DNA of 5,170 bases, from positions 1 to 5,170 of the forward strand of contig JAJYMP010000349.1 of assembly GCA_021786915.1 (NCBI GenBank), written 5' to 3'. The notes below the pieces were generated by a model that was not told where the DNA came from, ran no database searches, and was given only the letters and a program-made list of their open reading frames with translations. The position numbers were made by a program, and so were the translations under genes. Source of the DNA: Chloroflexota bacterium. Lineage in GTDB: Bacteria > Chloroflexota > Limnocylindria > Limnocylindrales > CSP1-4. Each line of letters begins with the position of its first letter. The first letter of the stretch is position 1. Of the stretch, positions 1 to 4,784 are shown in pieces.

Positions 1-142
1 CCAGGCGCGAGCGTTCGAGCTCATCGGCGTCACGCCTGCGTCCGTGTAGCCAAAGCGCCGCAGCCCATTCAGCCGGTTCCGTGCTCACGGATGCCCGTCG
101 AGCGCTGGAAGTTCTGCCTAGTGGGGCCCAGTCCGGTCCCAT

Positions 143-171
143 CCCTTCATTCTCGTGTCGACATTGAAGGG
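143..171. repeat. Short inverted repeat, 7-bp arms
   Basis: The arms CCCTTCA (143-149) and TGAAGGG (165-171) are perfect reverse complements separated by 15 bases. The spacer contains the palindrome TGTCGACA (156-163). No T-run follows on either strand, so it is not a typical intrinsic terminator. It could be a protein-binding site or chance. Confidence 0.35.
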
Positions 172-228
172 TTGCAGCACGCTGACGAGGCGGGCGGCGA
201 AGGGCTCAAACGTGTGCAGAACTGAGTG

Positions 229-261
229 CAGCCCCTCCCCGCCAGGCCGCCTCAGGGGCTG
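229..261 (-). terminator. Hairpin downstream of rnpB, possible 3'-end or termination signal
   Basis: On the minus strand the RNA reads CAGCCCCU (261-254), a 17-nt loop, then AGGGGCUG (236-229), giving a perfect 8-bp stem. It starts about 26 nt past the predicted 3' end of rnpB. A small 5-bp hairpin, GATTC/GAATC at 261-277, abuts it on the rnpB side and shares base 261. No U-run follows, so termination here is only a possibility. The loop contains the segment complementary to the P1 3' strand (see the inverted repeat at 243-303). Confidence 0.3.
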
Positions 262-303
262 ATTCGTGCGTGGAATCGGGTGAGGCGCCGGCGAGGCGGC
301 CTG
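243..303. repeat. 11-bp perfect inverted repeat linking rnpB P1 to its 3' flank
   Basis: The left arm is CAGGCCGCCTC (243-253) and the right arm is GAGGCGGCCTG (293-303), with 39 bases between them. The right arm includes most of the 3' strand of the rnpB P1 helix (291-301). In the transcript, the downstream arm could pair with the P1 3' strand over 11 bp. That is the same length as the P1 pairing with the RNA's own 5' end, so the two structures exclude each other. The complementarity is read directly from the sequence; any effect on processing or folding is inference. Confidence 0.7.
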
Positions 304-635
304 TAAGCCGAGTTCTGTGCCGCGGCTCGCGCCGTGGCGACGGTCATCCATCTGGGGCCGCCGGTTGCCCGACGGCTCATGCAGCCGACCCGAGGGCTGG
401 GCAGCGCGCCTCTCCCCCCGGCGAACCGGGGTTGCGCCCTCCTATTTGGCCTTGCTCCGGGTGGAGTTTGCCGCGTTTCACTCCGGCCCCGAGGGGCCGG
501 CATCGTCACTGTGGCACTGGTCCTCGCCTCACGGCGGACGGGCGTTACCCGCCACCCTGCGCTGGGGAGCTCGGACTTTCCTCACGCCGCGCCGATCGCT
601 CGGGCGACGCGCGACCGTCCGGCCGCCTCGCTGGC
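287..635 (-). ncRNA. rnpB: RNase P RNA, bacterial class A, reduced form
   Basis: This is the catalytic RNA of ribonuclease P, which removes 5' leaders from tRNA precursors. The 5' half of the universal P4 core, GAGGAAAGTC, is at 583-574, and its partner ACAGAA is at 318-313, followed by CUCGGCUUACAGG. The block GGAGCAAGGCCAAATAGG lies at 458-441 and GGGUAACGCC earlier in the RNA. P1 forms from 631-621 and 291-301, 11 perfect base pairs, and continues by 3 bp past an A-C mismatch to 635/287, which sets the ends proposed here. P18 is a stem of about 7 bp with a GCAA loop, and P19 is CGGC-GCGA-GCCG. At about 349 nt the RNA is shorter than the 377 nt of E. coli. After the GUGAAA of conserved region III the sequence passes directly to GCGGCAAACUCC, so the P13/P14 arms with their GGUAAGAG loop are absent. 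The exact ends are uncertain by a few bases. Confidence 0.95.
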
Positions 636-641
636 CGCCGG

Positions 642-671
642 ATTGTACGCGGGGGCGGTCCATCCGGCGAA
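642..671 (-). promoter_or_regulatory. Predicted rnpB promoter
   Basis: The minus strand carries TACAAT at 647-642, five of six matches to the sigma-70 -10 consensus. A start about 7 nt downstream falls at 635, where the extended P1 pairing begins, so promoter and RNA structure agree. The -35 is weak: TTCGCC at 671-666 with an 18-bp spacer. It overlaps the inverted repeat at 664-685. rnpB therefore probably has its own transcription start apart from the sdh operon. Confidence 0.6.
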
Positions 672-685
672 CCGGCGGTCGCCGG
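664..685. repeat. Inverted repeat over the rnpB -35 region
   Basis: CCGGCGA (664-670) and TCGCCGG (679-685) are perfect 7-bp arms around an 8-base spacer that is itself CG-rich. It coincides with the predicted -35 region of rnpB. It could be a regulator site or the stem of a second hairpin after the upstream operon. In DNA this GC-rich, chance remains a fair explanation. Confidence 0.45.
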
Positions 686-705
686 GCCTCGGGTAGCGGC
701 GCGCG

Positions 706-746
706 CTGCGGACCGGGTCGGCTCGATCTCGAGCGGCCGTCCGCAG
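706..746 (-). terminator. Hairpin after the SGNH hydrolase stop, likely operon end
   Basis: CTGCGGAC at 706-713 and GTCCGCAG at 739-746 form a perfect 8-bp stem. Inside it a second stem, GCTCG (721-725) with CGAGC (730-734), closes a 4-nt loop. The structure begins 8 nt after the hydrolase stop codon, the usual place for a 3' end. No U-run follows on the minus strand, so it may act as a non-canonical terminator or as a stabiliser of the mRNA end. Confidence 0.5.
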
Positions 747-754
747 CCCGCGGC

Positions 755-1402
755 TCAGCGCGCAGGCAGGAGCGGGCGCACGGCGTCGGCCATGGCGCGC
801 GCCAGGACGGCGTGGCTCTCGGCCGAGAGGTGGACACCGTCGGCCGGGTCCCCGGACACGATGGAGCCCGCATCGAGGAATGCGGCACCGCGCGAGGCCG
901 CCACCGCCTGGTACAGGGGAGCCAGGGCGAGGGCGGCCGCCTGCCGATCGCGGAATCCCCACAGGTCGGACTGGGCGGTGGTGTCGAGGAGCCGGGGAGG
1001 CGCCACGACGAGGATCCGCGGCGCAGTGCCGGTAGGGCCGCACCCCGACGCCTGGGCGATGTCGACGAGTGACTGCATGCCGAGGGCAACCTCGAAGGGC
1101 TCGGCGTGGAACATCGGCTTGACGTCGTTGGTCCCGAGCATCAGGACCAGCACGTCGAGCGGTTGGTGCGAGCGCAGGCACGGCGGCAGGTAGGTGCGGC
1201 CGTTCCGGCCCTCGGTGAACGGGTCGTCCCAGATCGTCGTGCGGCCGTTGAGCCCCTCCTCGATGACGTGCGCCTCGCCGGCCAGCAGGCCGGCCATCAC
1301 GCCGGGCCACCGGACGTCCGGGGCGAACCGCTCGCCACCGCCCGGGTCCGCGCCGTGGGTGTTCGAGTCGCCGAAGCAGAGCACGGTCGGCAGGCGGGCC
1401 AT
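755..1402 (-). CDS. SGNH/GDSL hydrolase, MsAcT-like arylesterase/acyltransferase
   Basis: This is a 215-residue serine esterase of the SGNH superfamily, expected to act on small esters, possibly with acyl-transfer or perhydrolysis activity. Visible motifs are block I FGDSN with the nucleophile Ser13, the RFAPDVRW stretch at 25-32, the IEEGLNGRTT segment at 47-56 with the oxyanion glycine, block III GTND at 90-93, and the DGVH pair Asp188/His191 near the C-terminus. Order, spacing and length match my memory of M. smegmatis MsAcT (about 216 residues); that comparison is from recall. Residue 14 is Asn where MsAcT has Leu in GDSL. There is no signal peptide, so it is probably cytoplasmic. The ATG at 1402-1400 is chosen because it shares one base with the RNase H stop (TGATG), a G-run lies 8 nt upstream, and MARLPTVLCFGDS is a natural family N-terminus. 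The open frame extends up to 1621, but that part only shadows the RNase H gene. The natural substrate is unknown. Confidence 0.9.
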   Translation of the reverse strand: MARLPTVLCFGDSNTHGADPGGGERFAPDVRWPGVMAGLLAGEAHVIEEGLNGRTTIWDDPFTEGRNGRTYLPPCLRSHQPLDVLVLMLGTNDVKPMFHAEPFEVALGMQSLVDIAQASGCGPTGTAPRILVVAPPRLLDTTAQSDLWGFRDRQAAALALAPLYQAVAASRGAAFLDAGSIVSGDPADGVHLSAESHAVLARAMADAVRPLLPAR

Positions 1403-1920
1403 CAGGCCGTCCCCCCGTCCTGAGCCGGCGCAGTGCGTCGGGCCCGCGCGACACGGGCCGGCCCGCCGACGGCCACCCGGTCGAGCGCCTCGTTGGCCAA
1501 CCGGTCCGCGGTGGCGTTCTGGGCGCGGGGCACGTGCGTGGCGGACCACCGCCCGAGGCGGCCCAGCAGGCCCTTCGCCTCGGCGTGGAGCGGAGCCAGC
1601 TTCGCGTCCTTGACCCGCCACCTGCCGTGGAGCTGCTCCACGATCAGCTTGGAGTCGAGGAACAGGTCGACGCGCTCAGCCCCCAGACGGTGGGCCAGCT
1701 TGAGCGCCTCGACGACGCCCGTCCACTCGGCGACGTTGTTGGTCTGGATCCCGAGCGCCTGGCTGATCGTCGCGTCCGGGGGCGCGAACGGGTCGAGGGC
1801 GTCAGGACGCGCCCCATTGATCAGCGCCGCGCCGAGCGACGCGGGTCCCGGGTTGCCCCGGGCCGCGCCGTCGGTGCGGATGACGAGGTGCGCGATGACG
1901 GGGAGCGGCGCCTCGCTCAG
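1402..1920 (-). CDS. rnhA: Ribonuclease HI family protein, predicted CTG start
   Basis: This is a type 1 RNase H fold protein of about 172 residues, expected to cleave the RNA strand of RNA-DNA hybrids with bound divalent metal. Numbered from the CTG, the motif TDGAARGNPGP gives Asp17, NNVAEW gives Glu65, LFLDSKLIVEQL gives Asp89, and the segment from His129 through QNATAD gives Asp139. This is the complete DEDD set. The HGRWRVKDAKLAPL stretch is like the short RNase H proteins related to the N-terminal domain of mycobacterial Rv2228c; no acid phosphatase domain follows here, so it is the stand-alone form. No ATG, GTG or TTG lies near the domain start. The only such codon is a GTG at 2019-2017, 100 bases inside sdhB, giving 205 residues with a low-complexity extension that only shadows sdhB. 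The CTG at 1920-1918 has GGAG 8 nt upstream and overlaps the sdhB stop as CTGA. The function is clear; the start is less certain. Confidence 0.88.
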   Translation of the reverse strand: MSEAPLPVIAHLVIRTDGAARGNPGPASLGAALINGARPDALDPFAPPDATISQALGIQTNNVAEWTGVVEALKLAHRLGAERVDLFLDSKLIVEQLHGRWRVKDAKLAPLHAEAKGLLGRLGRWSATHVPRAQNATADRLANEALDRVAVGGPARVARARRTAPAQDGGTA

Positions 1921-2618
1921 GCGTGGTGCTCCACGATCTTCGAGGAGACCTCGAGGATCGCCTGGGTGATGTGGATCCCGCGCGGGCAGGCGTCGGTGCA
2001 GTTGAAGATCGTCCGGCACCGCCAGACGCCGTTGCGATCGGCGAGGATCTCCAGCCGCACCTCGGCCGCGTCATCGCGGGTGTCGAAGATGAACCGGTGG
2101 GCGTTGACGATCGCGGCCGGCCCGACGTACGACGGCTGCGCCCAGAACGACGGGCACGAGGTCGTGCACGCGGCGCACAGGATGCACTTGGTCGTGTCGT
2201 CGAACACGGCCCGGTCGGCAGGCGACTGCCGCCGCTCGCGCTCGGGGGCGGGCGTGTTCGTCTGGAGGTACGGCTGGACGCTCCGGAACTTCTCGAAGAA
2301 GCCGTCCATGTCGACCACCAGGTCCTTCGTCACCGGCAGGCCCGGCAGCGGAGCCACCGTGATCCGCTTGGCCTTGAGCTGGTCCACGCGGATCTTGCAG
2401 GCGAGCCGGTTGCGCCCGTTGATGAGCATCGCGTCCGACCCGCAGACGCCATGCGCGCAGGACCGGCGGAACGTCAGCGTCCCGTCCTGCTCGTACTTGA
2501 CCTTGTGGAGCAGGTCCAGGACCCGGTCCATCGGGGCCGCCTCGACCTTGTAGCTCTCCTCGTGCGGCCTCTGGTCGCGCTCCGGGTCGAAGCGGAGGAT
2601 GCGCAGCTCGATCTGCAT
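1917..2618 (-). CDS. sdhB: Succinate dehydrogenase iron-sulfur subunit
   Basis: SdhB carries electrons from the flavin of SdhA to quinone at the membrane anchor. The 233-residue product has the plant-type ferredoxin domain first, with [2Fe-2S] ligands Cys54, Cys59, Asp62 and Cys74. The third ligand is Asp, as in E. coli SdhB. The C-terminal ferredoxin-like domain has Cys145, Cys148, Cys151 and Cys155 in CILCAACTTSCPSFW, then Cys201, Cys207 and Cys211 in the NCTDACPRG region. Together these hold the [4Fe-4S] and [3Fe-4S] clusters. Length is normal for the family. The ATG is preceded by GGAGGAG (2631-2625) at a spacing of 6 nt, a strong ribosome binding site. The sdhA stop lies 15 nt upstream, and the RNase H gene overlaps the stop downstream. 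All cluster ligands are present, so the subunit looks functional. Confidence 0.97.
   Translation of the reverse strand: MQIELRILRFDPERDQRPHEESYKVEAAPMDRVLDLLHKVKYEQDGTLTFRRSCAHGVCGSDAMLINGRNRLACKIRVDQLKAKRITVAPLPGLPVTKDLVVDMDGFFEKFRSVQPYLQTNTPAPERERRQSPADRAVFDDTTKCILCAACTTSCPSFWAQPSYVGPAAIVNAHRFIFDTRDDAAEVRLEILADRNGVWRCRTIFNCTDACPRGIHITQAILEVSSKIVEHHA
1929..1932 (-). promoter_or_regulatory. Ribosome binding site supporting the RNase H CTG start
   Basis: The minus strand has GGAG at 1932-1929, eight bases before the CTG at 1920-1918. It lies within the last codons of sdhB. Its spacing is ideal for the CTG, and no ordinary start codon lies within reach, which is why I prefer CTG as the start. 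Confidence 0.5.
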
Positions 2619-2633
2619 CTCGTGCTCCTCCGC

Positions 2634-4382
2634 TCAGTAGACGCGCGGCTTGGGCTGGAACTTGGTGATCGTGACTGGCTTGTAGTCCAGCTCGACCGAC
2701 CCGTCCGCGCCCTTCGTCGCGAGGGAGTGGGTGAGGAAGTTGACATCGTCGCGCTCGGGGAAGTCCTCGCGGCTGTGCGCCCCGCGGCTCTCCTTGCGGT
2801 TGATGCAGGCGGCGACCATCGTCTGGGCGCAGTCGAGCAGGTAGCCGACCTCGCGGGCCTCGAGGAGGTCCGTGTTGAAGGTGGTCCCCTTGTCGTCCAC
2901 GCTGACGTTCTGGTAACGGCCCCGGAGCTCGGCCACCTTGGCCCGTGCGCGCTCAAGGCCCTCGGCCGTCCGGTAGACGCCCGCGTCGTCCATCATCACG
3001 TCGGCGAGCTCCTTGCGGATCGCCTCCTTGCGCTCGCCCTTGGGCCGGGTCCGGAGTGCCTCAAGATCGGCGCGGACGGCGTCGGCCGACGTCTCGCTGA
3101 CCTCGGGCATGTCCACGCCACGGACGTCCTTGGCCATCTGCATCCCCGCCCGACGCCCGAAGACCAGCAGGTCCACGAGCGAGTTGGTGCCCAGGCGGTT
3201 GGCGCCGTGGACGGACACGCACGCGGCCTCGCCGGCGGCGTACAGCCCCGGCACGACCGTGTTCTTCTTGTCGCGGGTGACCTGCGAGTTGAGGTTGGTC
3301 GGGATGCCGCCCATCGCGTAGTGGGCGGTGGGCTGGATCGGGATGGGGTCCGTGTAGGGCTCGATGCCCTGGTAGACCCGCACGAAATCGGTGATGTCGG
3401 GCAGCTTCTCGTCGATCTTCTTGCGCCCGAGGTGGCGCACGTCGAGGTAGACGTAGTCCTTGCCGTTGATGCCCCGGCCGGCGCGGATCTCCTGGACGAT
3501 GGCCCGGCTGACCATGTCGCGCGGCGCGAGCTCCATGAGCTTGGGCGCGTAGCGCTCCATGAACCGGAAGCCGTCGTTGTCGAGCAGGTAGGCGCCCTCG
3601 CCGCGGGCCGCCTCGGAGAGCAGGATCCCGATTCCGACGATGCCGGTCGGGTGGAATTGGTAGAACTCCATGTCCTGCATCGGCACGCCGTGGCGATAGG
3701 CCAGCGAGACGCCGTCGCCGGTCAGGCTCCAGGCGTTCGAGGTCACGCGGAACATGCGCCCGAAGCCGCCGGTGGCGAGGAGCACGGCCTTCGACTTGAT
3801 CGTCACCAGTTCGCCGTCAGCGATCCGGTAGGCCACCACGCCGGCGCAGCGCCCGCCGTCGCCCAGCTCGCCGCCCTCGGTCACGAGGTCGACGACGTGG
3901 TACTCGTCGTAGAACTTGACGCCGTGCTTGACGCACTGCTGGTACAGCGTCTGGAGGATCATGTGGCCCGTGCGGTCCGCGGCGAAGCAGGCCCGCATGA
4001 CGGGGCCCTCGCCGTAGTTGCGCGTGTGGCCGCCGAACTTGCGCTGGTCGATCTTGCCGTCAGGCGTCCGGTTGAACGGCAGCCCCATGTGCTCGAGCTC
4101 GATCACCGTCTCGATGGCCTCGCGGGCGAGCACCTCGGCCGCGTCCTGGTCCACCAGGTAGTCGCCACCCTTGATGGTGTCGAACATGTGCCACTCCCAG
4201 TGGTCCTCCTCCTGGTTTCCCAGGGCGGCACACACGCCGCCCTGGGCGGCGCCGGTGTGGGAGCGGGTCGGGTACAGCTTGGTGAGGACTGCCGAGTCGA
4301 TGCCGGCCTTCGCCAGCTCGAGGGCGGCCCACAGGCCGGCGCCACCAGCGCCGACGACGAGGGCCTCGTGCTCGCGGATCAC
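2634..4382 (-). CDS. sdhA: Succinate dehydrogenase flavoprotein subunit
   Basis: SdhA oxidises succinate to fumarate in the citric acid cycle, as the peripheral catalytic subunit of complex II. The 582-residue product begins with the FAD-binding GAGGAG at 11-16. RSHTGAAQGG follows, with His42 as the predicted covalent FAD attachment site. Active-site residues of the fumarate reductase/SDH family are visible: His244 in FHPTG, Arg260 in ARGEG, His354 in TAHYAMGG and Arg396 in HGANRLGTNSLVD. The C-terminus ends in KPRVY, as usual. The GTG start at 4382-4380 overlaps the sdhD stop as GTGA and puts the FAD motif at the normal distance from the N-terminus. A longer frame reaching 4595 only shadows sdhD. 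No strong ribosome binding site precedes the GTG, so translation is probably coupled to sdhD. Length and motifs are typical of an intact enzyme. Confidence 0.98.
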   Translation of the reverse strand: MIREHEALVVGAGGAGLWAALELAKAGIDSAVLTKLYPTRSHTGAAQGGVCAALGNQEEDHWEWHMFDTIKGGDYLVDQDAAEVLAREAIETVIELEHMGLPFNRTPDGKIDQRKFGGHTRNYGEGPVMRACFAADRTGHMILQTLYQQCVKHGVKFYDEYHVVDLVTEGGELGDGGRCAGVVAYRIADGELVTIKSKAVLLATGGFGRMFRVTSNAWSLTGDGVSLAYRHGVPMQDMEFYQFHPTGIVGIGILLSEAARGEGAYLLDNDGFRFMERYAPKLMELAPRDMVSRAIVQEIRAGRGINGKDYVYLDVRHLGRKKIDEKLPDITDFVRVYQGIEPYTDPIPIQPTAHYAMGGIPTNLNSQVTRDKKNTVVPGLYAAGEAACVSVHGANRLGTNSLVDLLVFGRRAGMQMAKDVRGVDMPEVSETSADAVRADLEALRTRPKGERKEAIRKELADVMMDDAGVYRTAEGLERARAKVAELRGRYQNVSVDDKGTTFNTDLLEAREVGYLLDCAQTMVAACINRKESRGAHSREDFPERDDVNFLTHSLATKGADGSVELDYKPVTITKFQPKPRVY

Positions 4383-4783
4383 GGCTGCACCGGGCCGGCA
4401 GCCTTGAAGGTGATGAGGGCCATGGTCCCCATCGCGAAGATCACGAAGGCGCCGATGTAGAGCGCCATCGTGAGCGCCATCCGGGCGCTGCCCTTGGTGT
4501 AGTCCTGCACGACGATGCGCAACCCCATGAACGCGTGGAACACGACGAACGCGAGCATCAGCCAGTCCACGGTCCGCCAGGCGGCGTCCGCCCACCGGTT
4601 CTTCGCGATCCAGTCAGCGGTCTGCACCGCGGGGTCGGAGATGAAGTGGACGATGATGAAATGCGCCAGGGCAGTGACGAACAGGCCCAGCCCGGTCAGC
4701 CGCATCAGGTACCAGATGGCAAGCTCCCAGCCTCCGGTCTGGGGCCGCGGGGAGCTGCCAGCGCGCGAGACTCGAATGGCCAT
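4379..4783 (-). CDS. sdhD: Succinate dehydrogenase membrane anchor subunit D
   Basis: SdhD is one of the two hydrophobic anchors of complex II. The 134-residue product has three membrane segments, about residues 21-47, 72-92 and 98-127. His83 in VVFHAFMG is the predicted heme b ligand, and Asp94-Tyr95 lies 11 residues on. This is the spacing seen in E. coli SdhD, where His71 binds heme and Asp82-Tyr83 line the quinone site. Two further histidines, His41 and His46, sit in the first helix. I chose the ATG at 4783-4781: GGAGG lies 8 nt upstream and the sdhC stop ends 1 nt before it. A GTG at 4792 is in frame but abuts the ribosome binding site. The stop overlaps the sdhA start. The assignment to D rather than C rests on gene order and the DY motif. 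Confidence 0.93.
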   Translation of the reverse strand: MAIRVSRAGSSPRPQTGGWELAIWYLMRLTGLGLFVTALAHFIIVHFISDPAVQTADWIAKNRWADAAWRTVDWLMLAFVVFHAFMGLRIVVQDYTKGSARMALTMALYIGAFVIFAMGTMALITFKAAGPVQP

Positions 4784-4784
4784 C

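Larger units (their letters stand above)
1..286. other. Region downstream of rnpB, no convincing gene
   Basis: This stretch lies past the 3' end of rnpB and holds no open frame that I recognise. On the minus strand a frame opens at a GTG at 88-86 and runs off the window edge. Its predicted start reads VSTEPAEWAAALWLHG and ends in a charged stretch containing DELERSRL. It could be the first 29 codons of a gene, but no good ribosome binding site precedes the GTG. Its third codon positions are also less GC-rich than those of the sdh genes. A second minus-strand frame ends at a TAG at 120-118 but begins inside rnpB, so I do not treat it as a gene. Several short inverted repeats are listed separately. 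I see no tRNA and no clear promoter. Confidence 0.5.

Noticed and set aside
118..351. Minus-strand 77-codon frame overlapping the 3' end of rnpB
   Set aside because: Its start lies inside the conserved RNase P RNA and the overlap is long. The C-terminal half looks somewhat protein-like but matches nothing I recognise.
270..1193. Plus-strand open frames across rnpB and the SGNH gene
   Set aside because: They cross the RNase P RNA and the antisense of a clear hydrolase gene, are rich in Arg, Pro, Ala and Gly, and show no domain or good start.
1403..1621. N-terminal extension of the SGNH hydrolase
   Set aside because: The extension is antisense-like, Arg/Gly/Pro-rich sequence in a second frame of the RNase H gene. 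The ATG at 1402 gives the family N-terminus and a typical TGATG overlap.
1923..4460. A very long plus-strand open frame (845 codons) opposite sdhB and sdhA
   Set aside because: It mirrors two certain genes in a GC-rich genome, where antisense frames stay open because of third-position GC bias. Its product is a monotonous mix of Val, Leu, Asp, Arg and His with no recognisable domain.
4383..4595. N-terminal extension of SdhA
   Set aside because: It is a second frame of sdhD with low-complexity composition. The GTG at 4382 gives the expected N-terminus before the FAD motif and the GTGA overlap.
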